From Meandrina meandrites (Eukaryota > Cnidaria > Anthozoa > Scleractinia > Meandrinidae), in the NCBI GenBank assembly GCA_963693305.1, contig OY855913.1, positions 1,403,501-1,467,500 on the forward strand: DNA of 64,000 bases, in the 5' to 3' direction. Numbering within the stretch: position 1 is the stretch's first letter; each line of letters begins with the position of its first letter. Below are positions 12,760-23,226 of the stretch, piece after piece. The translations under genes and the position numbers were made by a program. The notes beneath the pieces are model-generated. The model had not been told where the DNA came from. It did no database searches and was given only the letters and a program-made list of their open reading frames with translations.

Positions 12760-13591
12760 GCTTACGATGAATGCAATGTTTGACTTTAACGAGACCTGTG
12801 AATTAGATGTCATTCGTGAATCATCTAGTTTTGTGCAACTTAACTTCTGATCCTTTAACCATTCTAGTTGATGTACATCTTTTTCAGCTCTGTGGTTAGG
12901 TCAGCAATTTTGTCTTACGCCCTCCAAGCACAACAGTCTGAACAGGGTTGCCTTGATTTTGTGTGAACATGAAAAAGGGGACCCTCATACATCAATACCT
13001 ATATTTCCAGTTTCTCTTCTCCTCTCAACATGGACTTTGAGAATTGATAGGGAAATAGCAGAAAGCCACAAGAATATGTGATAATTTAGTCAACTAAGCC
13101 ATGCAGTACGATAACTTTCCTATTAAGCAGGGTTTCCTGAACATACCATCCATTAATTTAGAATGTCACATCATTTCTTGCTGATGAGAATGATTGCTTT
13201 CTTTACCTGTGTATTTGTTAGGTTCAATTTCTGCAACTTTCTGAAGTGGTAATCGAAACTAGGTGTTTGTTAAATTAAATTGTCATAATTAGACTACAAG
13301 CATTCTCTGGCCATGTTTGCCTGCTTAGTTTTACAAGAAAAGTTAGACTCTGATAAAAGCAATCAAAGCACTTGGGTATGATAACTGACAATAACATCAG
13401 AAAAATGGAAACTCCTTATACCGGGTACTTCAAATGTTGCACAAAAACACACAACAGATACTCATATATAGAGCTTGGGCTACCTTTGGGCTAACAAACA
13501 CTAAAACATAACCAGAGTCTCCCTTAGATTTTTAAAAAATCAGTGCAGTGGGACAGATAAAGGACACAAAGCAAAACTGCAGATTTTCCAT

Positions 13592-13597
13592 TTTATT
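13592..13597 (-). terminator. COX6A: COX6A polyadenylation signal
   Basis: Canonical AATAAA on the minus strand, about 140 bp past the COX6A stop codon. Confidence 0.6.
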
Positions 13598-13738
13598 CAC
13601 AACCAGTTTAGAATTTAATCCAGCATAACAAAGCAATAACACTATCCTTTTTCCAACACATTTTCAAACAATTTTGCAATTAACAACACGCCTTGAAAAC
13701 AGCAATAATGAACAAAAGCCTGCACAAGCAACTTGTGT

Positions 13739-16417
13739 TCAATGATCATGATCCCCATCTTCATAACCCTCAGGTAAGGCATTGGCGTGAGGGTTGTGGA
13801 ACAGTGAGTGGTTACCATCACCCCATGGGAATGCCTGCAAAATAAAACGATTACTTTTTTAACAACAAGTAGGCACCAAGAGAATTTCAGCTGTAATTAA
13901 GCTGTACGTCATTTGGTAACGTTATCATTGCCAACCTTTTTCCTTAGCCTGAGATGGGTATACGGCACAAATTCAGGCCTGGGATGAGTGTGGTGCTCTT
14001 TCTCCTTTAAAACAGCATTATATGCACAGATGAGACATCCCGGGATGGCAACAAAATATGAAATCAACTTCCAGGTCTTCATGGTTGCTAAAAGAAAGTG
14101 AAGAAAGAAAAGAAAAGAACATCCTATAAGGCTTTATTTTATGAAGTTCTGTTTACTTCTAAATTTTTTGTTTGTTTGTTTGAGTGTATTCATGGTAACT
14201 AGCTAACTTGAAGCTTGGTGCACAACCACTGTGATCATACAGTTACATTTTTACATTTTACATTTCTATTCAAGGTCAGCAGTGTGCCTTTAGCCAGATA
14301 TCTGAACAGTACATGCTTTTAAAACTCTTTCTACTATAAAAAAAAAACAACAACAAATTAATGAGATGCCACACATGGAAATGATTTTTTACTGACGTCC
14401 ATCATGTGTTCAAATTTTGGTAAAAGCTTCATGTTCATTGCTAACAATCTCCATAGGTAATTCATAATGTATTGATGATTATCTTAGTATCTACTATTTA
14501 AGGACGTTCGCGCTAATTGTTTATGCGCATCCTTACTGCGCACATAATTCCTGTCACAACGCTACGCCACGTCATGCATCGAGCGAACGCGGTGAGGAAA
14601 CTTTCCAACCACATATACGGTGAGTAGCCGTTGCGATAACTTCGCTTGCAGTTTGCTAGCTTAAATGGTCGGTGACCCCTACTTTTTTCTTAACTGATCA
14701 CTTTTTTAATGATTATCTACGTTTTGTGAGAAAATGAAAAAATTCTATCGATTAAAAGGTTGATTTTTTTGCACCACGCACGTTCGAATTCCGCTTTTTG
14801 ATCTTTTCGTTTTGTCGTACGACGGGTTCAAATGCCTCTTCCAGGGCTAAGTTTTGCATAAAAGATGGCAACACTTAAAATTATTTACGCAACATAGGCA
14901 CTTCTTCAAAATATCACCAAGATCGTTTGCCTCCGTTTTCTCATCATCGATAATTTAAACTACAAACCTTGAAAGCTGTGCGAAATTACGTGCACCAATT
15001 TTTCAAAATCAGGATAGTTTTCTACAGACTTTATCTCTGAAATGAAGTCGGTGACCCCCACTTTTTTTTGTATTTCTGATACAAGTAACTCATTATCCGT
15101 CCTCGGTAAAAATTTTTGAAAAATCTATCGACTAGAAAATTTTCGCACGAACATCCTTAAGTTAATTTTTTAAACTAAAAATTTGATTGGCATAAAAATG
15201 GCTTATATTTCTTGATTCCTAGACACAAAGAGCAGAATGATTTCATTTAATTAACATGCAGCATTTAAATTCTAGTAATTTGATAACACTCAATTCATCT
15301 ACACAACTGTTGTAAGAACATAAAATATATTTGAATAGCACCCTACTAACTTCTTGGCACCAAGCACTTAGAACAAGAACTATTAGAGTGACCTAATGCC
15401 ACTTTACTGTGGGTGAGTTAGCTTATTGATGAGACCTATTGGCCAGGGTGGATTCTGCATAGATCCCACGCCGAAGATACGCCAAGGGTTTCAAAATTCC
15501 AAACCAAGCGCCTGACAAGCAGCCAAAATCCCACGCTGATTTGCCGAGGAATGCTCGTAGGATGCCAACTGCCAACCTTGCTCCCAGCTTTCTTGCCACT
15601 GCTTTGCTGCCAAACGAGAAGCCTCTTGTAAGACTCTTGTAACTTCTGGTAACAACTGTCTCACGTATTCATGTAGTAACTGGTATGCCTGAGCACCAGT
15701 TGGAATTTATGTGCATGGCAATTTTACGCCAAATGTTGTCTTCATCTCCCGCCACCATACACCAAAAACTCTCATCTGCGCCGGTGCGCTGCAAAATTTT
15801 AAAACCCACGCCAAAGATTTTTGGCGTAAACCTACACCGAATGCACCCTGGCCTATTGGCAAAGTGACCAAGTTTGGACTTGATTTCTTCGCGATATTGT
15901 ATTTGTGTGGCAGCGCAGTTTATTTTGATGCAAAGCAAGTTCTGCTGTTTATGTAAGTATTTTACAAGCTTCCTTGAGTTTCAGGAAATAATGGTTACTT
16001 TAATATCAAATTTATAACAAGATAATTTGGCGTCGCGCCATAAAACAGGATCGAATATCACAAACAGTAAATTATTACGCCTTTTGGACCGATTTGATAT
16101 AGGCTGTTAACATGTAGTAACCTTCGGTTTATATGCATAGATATGCTAACCATCATCATGTTTCAGAGTTCTAAATATGGAGGAATGGTTGAATCATGGT
16201 AACCCATAGTTTAAAATTACTTATGGCGTACATCCGATATTTAACGTCACCACTTTTCGTAAAGGAAGTTACAAGACAAGACCCAATCTTCAGACTTACA
16301 TGCAGCATGCTTTGATTCAGCCAGCTCCTTCTGTACTAAAGAAGACTCCGCGGAAGCCTCATTTGCGAAAAATCGCTTTGAAACCAAGTTCAATCGAGAA
16401 AGTATGCGCGCCGCCAT
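13739..16417 (-). CDS. COX6A1: Cytochrome c oxidase subunit 6A, mitochondrial
   Basis: Three exons (16300-16417, 13936-14087, 13739-13834) encode 121 aa, normal for COX6A. Residues 1-40 form a basic presequence ([17 protein letters not shown]). A single membrane segment follows the conserved TWK ([17 protein letters not shown]). The C-terminal family signature [15 protein letters not shown] is present as [15 protein letters not shown], then a short tail ending in GYEDGDHDH. The protein is a nuclear-encoded regulatory subunit of respiratory complex IV in the inner membrane. Intron 1 hosts a TTAA element and a hAT-like element. The ATG at 16417 lies 162 bp from the divergent RWD-GTPase start. 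Confidence 0.95.
14498..15160. mobile_element. TTAA-flanked TIR element (family T3) in COX6A intron 1
   Basis: TTAA flanks both ends. The inverted termini read GGACGTTCGCGC on the left and GCACGAACATCC on the right. Two related internal blocks begin with GTCGGTGACCCC followed by a T run, at 14668 and 15047. No transposase ORF is seen. Confidence 0.78.
15443..15851. mobile_element. hAT-like non-autonomous element with 8-bp target duplication
   Basis: The ends CCAGGGTG / CACCCTGG are inverted, and the 8-bp CCTATTGG is duplicated exactly at 15435-15442 and 15852-15859. An 8-bp duplication with a CAGGG-type end is the hAT hallmark. Internal ORFs are not credible as proteins. Confidence 0.82.
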
Positions 16418-16579
16418 CTTTACTCTTCAATCTTCAACTGGTACTGGTAGCGTCGAACAGACGTCTGGGATGTCCTCAAGATGGGCCAATCAGAGCTCGC
16501 CTTATATTGCACCACCAAGAGAATCCAAAGTGGCAGTTCACCGACCTCGCTCTCTTTCACAAGATTGATTAATTGTAAA
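16418..16579. promoter_or_regulatory. Putative bidirectional promoter, COX6A / RWD-GTPase
   Basis: Only 162 bp separate the two divergent start codons. I see no canonical TATA box placed for either gene. A shared promoter is inferred from spacing alone. Confidence 0.6.
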
Positions 16580-19088
16580 ATGGATTATTTAGAAGAACAA
16601 AGAGAAGAAGTTGAAACACTGAAGTCTATATTTCCTGAAGAATTCTCCGAGCTCAGTGTTTTCCCGCCGACGTTTATGATCAGAATTGATGACCTTAGCA
16701 TTTCTTCTACCATTTCATCCCTTCAACTGAAGATTTCTCTTCCGTCAAGATATCCGGACGAGATTCCTTTCATCGAGATCCCAAACCGCTCCAATGCAAT
16801 GCCAAAAGATTTCATAGAAGAATTAATCACCTTCTTGCGATGTTTATGCGAACAGTACATTGGGATGCCGATGGTGTTTGGTTTGGTGGATTCGGCAAAA
16901 GAATGGATCAATGAAAACGTAGGAAAGATCAACAGCTTGGAAAAGGATGAATCTGCAGTGGTTGAAACTGATAAGGAAGCCAATGATCAAGACTCGATCA
17001 ACTTACAGAATGTAAAAGACAAACTAGAAATGATCAATGCAAAGGGTGGAAGATGGGACTTTGTCATTGGTCTTATTGGTAATTATTTAATGAGTAATAG
17101 TTGTATCAATAACAAAAGTTATGTTTCTGATTTGTTCTCAATATGCCTTGGAACACAATTGGAGTAACTGCAGAATACCCCGCCACGTCGAAGCAATGCC
17201 TCCGAAATGGCGGCTACGCAGCTACGCGGCTAAATGTCTGTGTGGCTAAGGTAAATGCGCGGCTAAGTGGCTACGTGGCTACGCAGCTACGTGGCTAAGT
17301 GGCTACGTGGCTACGCGGCTACGCAGCTACGCGGCTACGCAGCTATTTGGCTAAGTGGCTACGTGGCTACGCAGCTACGTGGCTAAGTGGCTATGCAGCT
17401 ACGTGGCTAAGTGGCTACGCAGCTACGTGGCTAAGTGGCTACGCAGCTACGTGGCTAAGTGGCTACCTGGCTAAGTGGCTACGCAGCTATGTGGCTAAGT
17501 GGCTACGCAGCTACGTGGCTACGCGGCTACGCAGCTACGCAGCTATTTGGCTATGTGGCTACGCGGCTACGTGGCTACGCGGCTAAGTGGCTACGCAGCT
17601 ACGCGGCTACGCAGCTACGTGGCTACGTGAGTGTGTAGGTCGAGCGTGAGGTGTGGAGGCGCGCAATCTCGATGAAAATGTCATCGCAGTTTGTAAGGCC
17701 GTTTTCTTTCAATGCTTCTAGGGCTTGGCTGGTTTGCGTTGGCGTCGGTCGCAAGCATTTTGGAAAGGTAATTAGAAATCGGTCCAAAAGACTGTGTCCT
17801 TGATCTAACAGGGCGACGAGACGGGCGGCAAAAGGAATCTGCGTTGCCCCTAGGATACAGAAAGGCGTGTTTGCCGCTATTTCCCACGTTCTTTCTGTGG
17901 CATATCTGAACGAAGCCTCCTCGCCGGAAAATAATTGGCATAGTGCTTGGACATCGCCAGTGGCGTTTTCCTCGTCTGATTTTAGTAACTTGAATAGGAC
18001 GTCGTAGATTTCGCCTGACAGAAGGAACGCCTTGTTGTTGTCTGCGACGGTCTTGATAAGTCCCGAGGAGGTACATTTCTGTATGACCGGGCTTGTGGAA
18101 TCTGTTTCCTCCGTTACTGAGCTCAAAGGGGAAATAGCACATTCTTTAATTGCTTGGGATTTACCAGTTGTTGGTGGCCCGACGAAGATAGAGTAGATGT
18201 TAAGAGGCATTTCTTGTGTTGCTGTGGTGAGTGTAGATGTGGAGCCAGCTATGAAGGCAGTGGTGGTAATCAGGCTGTTGGGTTGTTTTCTGAGCTTGGT
18301 TAGTCGTGCAGTAGACATACTCGATCGATGAGGCTATCACGAATGATGCGGTGGCCGTTATGCATAAGTTAGATTGACCTGAAGGAAACCCCGGTGGGAT
18401 TGTAATGTTGTTGTGTCTGGAATAATTTGATGGGCGGTAAGTTTGCACAGTTGATTTAAGTCTTACACGTGCCGACAACAAAGGGTGTGAAGTTAACGTT
18501 AAATGGGATAAGTTAAGTGTTGAGCTTTAGCTACTTTTGTTTGACTTATTTGATTGTTGTAGTGATTTGAATTGTAAAGGTGCCGCTTGGGTGGTTTTAA
18601 CGTTAAATGGAATAATTTAAGTGTTGAGTGTTTGTCGCCTTGTATTTTAGAAGGAAAGGTAAATTACAATTACGTTATAAATGAAGTAGTTCGTGAGGCC
18701 ATGGATCAAACGTAGTATATTGATGAGTAGGACGATTTGTTTAGGGCATGGATTAAAGAACGAGGTATGTTTATGTGTAGTGCGCTTTCTTCGGCTCATG
18801 GATTAAAGAACGAGGTATGTTCATGTGTAGTGCGCTTTCTTCGGCTCATGGATTAAAGAACGAGGTATGTTCATGTGTAGTGCGCTTTCTTCGGCTCATG
18901 GATTAAAGAACGAGGTATGTTCATGTGTAGTGCGCTTTCTTCGGCTCTTGAGGGCCCTGGGAACGAGATTGGTGGCTACGTAGCTGCGTAGCTGCGTAGC
19001 CACTATTTTAGAGGTTTAGCCGCGTAGCCAGTATTTTAGAGGTCTGCATAGCTGCGTAGCCGCGTAGCCACTATTTTAGAGGTATAGC

Positions 19089-19122
<34 letters not shown>

Positions 19123-22100
19123 ACACAATTACATGGGCATCCAATTACAACTCCAGTTGGATTGCAGTAATTGGCATGCACATAGATGATGAGGGTTCTG
19201 GCGCAGCAGTAGAAGTGGTTTCTTCCCCACACAACATCACAAGTGACATTGTTGCCCAGGGGGGGCCGGGTACTCGAAGTATACATGACAGGGGGGTTCA
19301 ACGGAGCTTCATATTGCAAACCCCAAAAAATACACAAGCCTGAAATTTTAGACCCAAAAAAATACCTGGCATTAAAATTTTCAACCCAAAAACAAGATTA
19401 CAAATGTACAGGAACACATGTCGCTGAAAAAAGTTCGAATGAATATTTTTCTGATCCACTGATCGCAATGAAAACCCGAAACGAAAAGAAAATATGCATA
19501 TATTTTTAAGACCTAAAAAAATACGTTACATATCACTTGACCCAAAAAAATACAGAGCGTGTAAATTTTCAACCCAGAAAAATACGTCGGACCCCCCGTC
19601 ATGTACACTTCGAGTACCCCCCCCCCCCCCCCCCGGGCTTTGTTGTCATAATCATTTATGACTTTTGTCATTTATTTTTTGTCACACTCAGATATAGCCT
19701 CCTACACAGATGTTCTTTTGGCTCGTCACATAATGGCTCACATGACAAGCCAAAAGAACATCTGTGTAGGAGACTAACTCAGATAAAATCCTGTGTTTAC
19801 TTTCTCAAATCTTGCTTCGAATCGCCTGCAAGTCTTTTTTTAAACTCTTCACGCACCTCAATCCAAATGTCTTTTTTAATTTTCTCAAAGTCCAGCTGAG
19901 GATGGGTCTGCTTTTTTTTTTTTTTGGCTGGACTTTCTTGTAAGCTTTGAACGAACAGCATCTTTGAGAGCCTGATATCAGGCCAATTTGTCAAGTATAA
20001 TATTGAACTCACATTTTCACAACAGCAAGAGTCACAAAATATTGATGTTTAGTAATCTTGCTTTTGATTTTTTTGCTTGCACCAACCATTGCAGCTAAAG
20101 AAAGGGCAAAAACTCCAGCAATACCCCCAAGAGAAACAGAGGCAACAAGGCCAATTGCTGTCAGCACTGATCCAAGGCTCGCAGATGGGAAGAGTGTAGA
20201 TGTTGTGGTTCAATTTTATCCTTGGTTCAAATTTTATTTTCCTTTGTTTTAAACTCATTATCATACATTACCATACCCAAAAATAAAGGAAATTAAAATT
20301 TGAACCAAAAACTCAGCTCCTGTAGTGCTTTTTCCCTGGAATGAGGCTCTCATGGTTGCCTCATTTCGGGGAAAAAACACTTCTACTGCTGCATCCAGAA
20401 TCCTAATCATCTATGTGTGTTGGGCACTTATGCCACTTGCACATCAATGATTTGTGCTTCAGTAGTTTCTGTTTCACTGCTGTTAAACCTGAATGATCAA
20501 TACCTCAAGAGAAAGGTAAAGATCATTGTCTGGTAGTAGACCACAAGCAACCCACTTTTTCCTGAATCCCTCAAGTGAGAAACTAAAAAAGAGCAAGAGC
20601 AAAAATACAACAACAACAACAACCATTTTATTTTGCCAAATTAAATTGAGAAAAAAATTACAGCAGAATAGACCACTCATACAACTGTAGTCCAGTTTTG
20701 CACTCTAGAAATGGCACCCATCTTTCTGTTATTTGCCGAGTCCTCATCCCTATCTTCCTGCCACCCACACACCACCACTGCCACCAGCATCCCTTGCTCA
20801 TTGCTGTTTTCCTGTCGTTCCTATCTTGTAAGCCCATACAAACAATAAAAATTAGTTTGTTCTCTTAAACTGTGTATCTTTTTGTGTAGGAAAACCTTCT
20901 GCTGGAAAATCCACATTCTTCAATGCTGCCACGCACCAAAACATGGCTAAGATGGGAGCACACCCATTCACGACAATAGAGCCAAATATAGGCCAGGCAT
21001 TCTATTCAATACCATGTCCATGTGCACAGTGGAGTCACAGATGTCAAGCACGATATGGTCACAGTGCTTCAGGACAAAGGTTTGTTCCTGTCTTACTCAA
21101 GGATGTGGCTGGTTTAGTGCCTGGTGCGTGTGAAGGGAGAGGACGAGGAAATAAGTTTTTGAATGATCTGTTGGATGCTGATGTGCTTGTTCATGTAATT
21201 GACCTTTCTGGGCAGACTGATGAAGATGGAAAACCCACTACAGGTATTTAATATTCAAATCGATTTGAAATTAACCAATCAGCACACTGATTTTATGTTT
21301 CCAGGGCAAGACTAGACTTCACTCCTCAGAGTTCAGGAAAAGGAAACTGCAGGAAAGAAAGACTTTCCTTGAATGAGACTGTCAAGTGACTGTGATGAGA
21401 AAATGCCCCAGCCAAATGATAAAGCTTGATCTGCACTGCAATTTGAGAGCTGTTTGTCTAAAGGGCAAGCTGGAATTTGAGTTTTTTCAAGCCTTGCACT
21501 GTCAAAAATAGTGGTTAAAAGAAACTGTTTCAAATGAAATGATTTTCTTGTTGAATTGTATATACTGTGCTGTCCATTAATAAATTGTTGTCACAAAGAC
21601 AAGTTTCAAAACAACATTAAGGGGCAAGTGCACCCTATTTTTTTACCAAATTTACTTAGAAAAAGAATTTTCTACATTCAGTTTTACATGCTTTATTACT
21701 TTTGTTGTCTTCATTAGTCTACAGGGGAAAAGAACACTTGGTACATGAAAGATAATCAATATAATTAGTTAAGAGTGATTTTGCTCTTTTTTCACCAGAG
21801 TATGACCCCAGAAGAGATGTGGAGTGGATTCAACAAGAACTTCACAGATGGATTTATGATAATATCATGGACAAATGGGATTCTATAATGAAGAAACCAT
21901 GTAAACTCTGTGACATGTTTACTGGGTACCATGCCACACAAGCACTGATTCAGCTGGCATTTGAGTCCACAGGAATAACTGACAACACACTTCTTGCTAT
22001 TCCAAAGATGGAAAAAGCAAATGCTCAACTTTTGGTGCATAAAGTAGTTGATAATTTTTTGCAGCTACGCTTTCCTATTCTTTTAGCTCTCAACAAAATT

Positions 22101-22694
22101 GATCTTTCTGATGCTGTTAATAATCTAAAGAAATTTACAGAACAGTCCAATGACATGACAATGGTGCCTGTTAGTGCAAGAAGTGAGTGCGTTCTACAAC
22201 AGAAGTGCAAAGATGGTCTCATATCTTACCAAAGTGGAGCTTCACATTTTGATTTCAATGTTGAATCACAAGATCAAAGTGACACCCCTCTGAAAGAGTT
22301 AGCAGATATAAAAGACAATGTTCTTGAAGTTTTTGGTGACACTGGTGTACTGCAAGCCTTGTCACAAGCTGTTAGTCTGCGGTCACCAGTGTATGCATTT
22401 CCCGTCAGCTGCCTTGACACCTGTCAATCAATCCGTGTTCTTACAAATGAGAAATCCCAGACTCTCAGGGACTGTATTGTATTAAAACCAGGCACAACAG
22501 TAGGTAAACTCTTTGATATCATGCTTTATCCACCAGTTTCTCTTCTCGCTGGAGAGTATGTGAGAGCAGAAGGGGTTAATTCAAAAGGAGTGAAAAATGT
22601 GCTACATAAACAGGATCTTGTGAATGAGTCCAATGGGATTATCAAAATGATGAGCACCAAGAAAGCTTCTTCTTCAGCAAAGACAAGACATTAA
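16580..22694 (+). CDS. RWD domain-Ygr210/Obg-type GTPase-TGS fusion protein
   Basis: Three exons (16580-17078, 20890-21243, 21799-22694) encode 582 aa. Residues 1 to about 115 are an RWD domain that starts like RWDD1/Gir2 and carries the fold's YPDEIP motif at 58-63. The G domain follows directly: P-loop GKPSAGKS at 167-174, with intron 1 splitting the first Gly codon; TTIEP after HPF; DVAGL at 238-242 with a following Gly-rich EGRGRG; NKID at 383-386; and SAR near 410. The C-terminus (about 507-568) is a TGS domain. The NKxD means GTP rather than ATP preference, unlike OLA1/YchF, which has NxxE. The Gly-rich stretch after Walker B and overall order fit the Ygr210 subfamily of Obg GTPases. 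Function is inferred only: translation- or ribosome-linked, by analogy with the RWDD1(Gir2)-DRG2 pair. The start at 16580 is chosen because the RWD domain begins there; the in-frame 16481 ATG adds an unrelated 33-residue lead. Confidence 0.9.
17195..17640 (+). repeat. Octamer satellite array (GGCTACGN/GGCTAAGT)
   Basis: An 8-bp period of alternating GGCTACGT, GGCTAAGT and AGCTACGC units runs for about 445 bp. The shorter array at 18970-19085 is the inverse (TAGCTGCG/TAGCCGCG). Because 8 is not a multiple of 3, the repeat yields a false 24-bp-period ORF rich in WLRGYAAT. Confidence 0.92.
17623..18318 (-). CDS. DUF3987-like P-loop ATPase ORF of a mobile element
   Basis: The 231-codon ORF shows Walker A GPPTTGKS at 47-54 and a hydrophobic strand plus acid (AFLLSGEIYDVL, 97-108) that could be Walker B or a following motif. 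Near 174-186 is GHSLLDRFLITFP, resembling the Arg-containing segment of DUF3987-type primase/helicase-associated ATPases. The ORF lies inside the TIR element at 17167-19114, so it is read as element-encoded, not a host exon. The start is uncertain: a stop lies a few codons upstream in frame, and a second frame at 18200-18481 may hold an earlier part lost by frameshift. The family match is from motif order only and needs a profile search. Confidence 0.55.
   Translation of the reverse strand: MSTARLTKLRKQPNSLITTTAFIAGSTSTLTTATQEMPLNIYSIFVGPPTTGKSQAIKECAISPLSSVTEETDSTSPVIQKCTSSGLIKTVADNNKAFLLSGEIYDVLFKLLKSDEENATGDVQALCQLFSGEEASFRYATERTWEIAANTPFCILGATQIPFAARLVALLDQGHSLLDRFLITFPKCLRPTPTQTSQALEALKENGLTNCDDIFIEIARLHTSRSTYTLT
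18747..18946 (+). repeat. Four tandem copies of a 50-bp unit
   Basis: Copies start at 18747, 18797, 18847 and 18897. They begin CATGGATTAAAGAACGAGG and are essentially identical, with one T/C difference in the first. There are no spacers. They lie inside the TIR element at 17167-19114. Confidence 0.95.
19258..19638. mobile_element. TIR element with terminal G/C runs
   Basis: GGGTACTCGAAGTATACATGAC near the left end is inverted as GTCATGTACACTTCGAGTACCC near the right, next to an 18-C run. TTGTTG flanks both sides. The interior is A-rich with repeated ACCCAAAAAAATAC words. Confidence 0.7.
19694..19776. repeat. 83-bp near-perfect palindrome
   Basis: TAGCCTCCTACACAGATG with TTCTTTTGGCT is inverted at the right side. 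A lone diverged half-copy (GCCAAAAGAACGTCTGCGTC) occurs at about 50912-50932. It is likely a tiny MITE. Confidence 0.8.
19802..20200 (-). pseudogene. Possible degenerate minus-strand gene fragment
   Basis: On the minus strand, 20060-20190 reads as a Gly/Ala/Val-rich hydrophobic segment followed by basic residues (KKIKSKITKH). Further on, 19802-19920 reads as a charged helix (LDFEKIKKDIWIEV). A stop and a poly-A frameshift separate them. No family is recognised; the reading may be chance. Confidence 0.25.
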
Positions 22695-22726
22695 GAATAT
22701 TTTGGCATAATAATACTATCAGCTTT

Positions 22727-22732
22727 AATAAA
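22727..22732 (+). terminator. RWD-GTPase polyadenylation signal
   Basis: AATAAA lies 33 bp past the stop codon of the fusion gene. Confidence 0.55.
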
Positions 22733-22905
22733 AATGATATGGATTTATTAACTGATTGAAATTGAGTACCTCTTGATAATATTAAGTAATTCATTTAAAA
22801 CAATTTGTCAAACTGTATTTGATTAATAAATATGTTAAAATGGGCTAAAAATGATAATATTTGATAGCAAACCATGAGTTAAAGAAAAATTGAGCCATTA
22901 ATTTT

Positions 22906-23084
22906 CCAGGGCCACCCAACATTTTTTAGCCAATCACAGGACAAGCTCAGAACAAATGAATTGGAGTTCATAAACGAGCAGTTAAATTTGTCCCTTACTG
23001 TGATTGGTCCACTGATGAACGAAGTCCAATTCTTTTGTTCTGAGCTTGTCTTGTGATTGGCTAAAAAAGGTTGGGTGGCCCTGG
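22906..23084. mobile_element. Short TIR/fold-back element
   Basis: About 60-bp arms are inverted: the left arm begins CCAGGGCCACCCAAC and the right arm ends TTGGGTGGCCCTGG. The centre is short. There is no ORF. Confidence 0.82.
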
Positions 23085-23226
23085 TTGAGTTCGTTTCACT
23101 GTAAATAAATATTTCTTCTTCCTTGACTTGTAGATATTTTTTTGTAAAAAGTTTATGGTATGTGAACTTCGTTTCATGGCGAGCAAAATTCATGAATGTA
23201 CTGAAATGCATACAGTGTAGACCTTA

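Larger units (their letters stand above)
11682..13738. other. Intergenic region between AIFM3 5' end and COX6A 3' end
   Basis: No gene was found here. It holds a TTAA-flanked element at 12143-12759 and the COX6A polyadenylation signal at 13592-13597. The rest shows no recognisable coding or RNA signal. Confidence 0.6.
17167..19114. mobile_element. TA-flanked TIR element with subterminal octamer arrays and a P-loop ATPase ORF
   Basis: The ends are imperfect inverted repeats of about 28 bp beginning ACTGCAGAATACCC. TA lies directly outside both (17165-17166, 19115-19116). Next to each end is an array of GCTACG-type octamers, in opposite orientations: a long one at 17195-17640 and a short one at 18970-19085. 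Between them lie a minus-strand ORF with a Walker A motif and a 4 x 50-bp tandem repeat. I cannot place it in a named transposon superfamily. Confidence 0.75.
17079..20889 (+). other. Intron 1 of the RWD-GTPase gene, 3.8 kb, repeat-rich
   Basis: The donor is GTAATT after CTTATTG; the acceptor is TTTTTGTGTAG before GAAAACC. Together they complete the P-loop, which proves that the RWD ORF and the GTPase belong to one gene at the sequence level. Contents: a 1.95 kb TA-flanked element, a G/C-run TIR element, an 83-bp palindrome and a possible degenerate minus-strand gene fragment. Confidence 0.85.
22695..23226. other. Region between RWD-GTPase and PNKP 3' ends
   Basis: The two genes converge here. 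The interval holds the GTPase polyadenylation signal AATAAA at 22727-22732 and a TIR element at 22906-23084; nothing else is recognisable. Confidence 0.65.

Noticed and set aside
15669..15956. Overlapping 80-90 codon ORFs on both strands
   Set aside because: They lie inside the hAT-like element, contradict each other and match no family.
16481..16579. Upstream in-frame ATG (16481) as the start of the RWD-GTPase
   Set aside because: The extra 33 residues do not resemble an RWD leader, and the RWD domain begins at the 16580 ATG. It overlaps the probable bidirectional promoter.
17079..17167. RWD ORF ending at the stop at 17167 as a complete stand-alone protein
   Set aside because: A good donor at 17079 and the acceptor at 20890 rebuild a perfect P-loop, which is unlikely by chance. 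The tail after 17078 has no family similarity.
17299..17586. 95-codon plus-strand ORF of WLRGYAAT-like repeats
   Set aside because: It is the direct translation of the 8-bp satellite (24-bp period), with no independent coding evidence.
18747..18946. CRISPR-like array of 50-bp repeats
   Set aside because: Copies are head-to-tail without spacers in a eukaryotic mobile element, so this is a plain tandem repeat.
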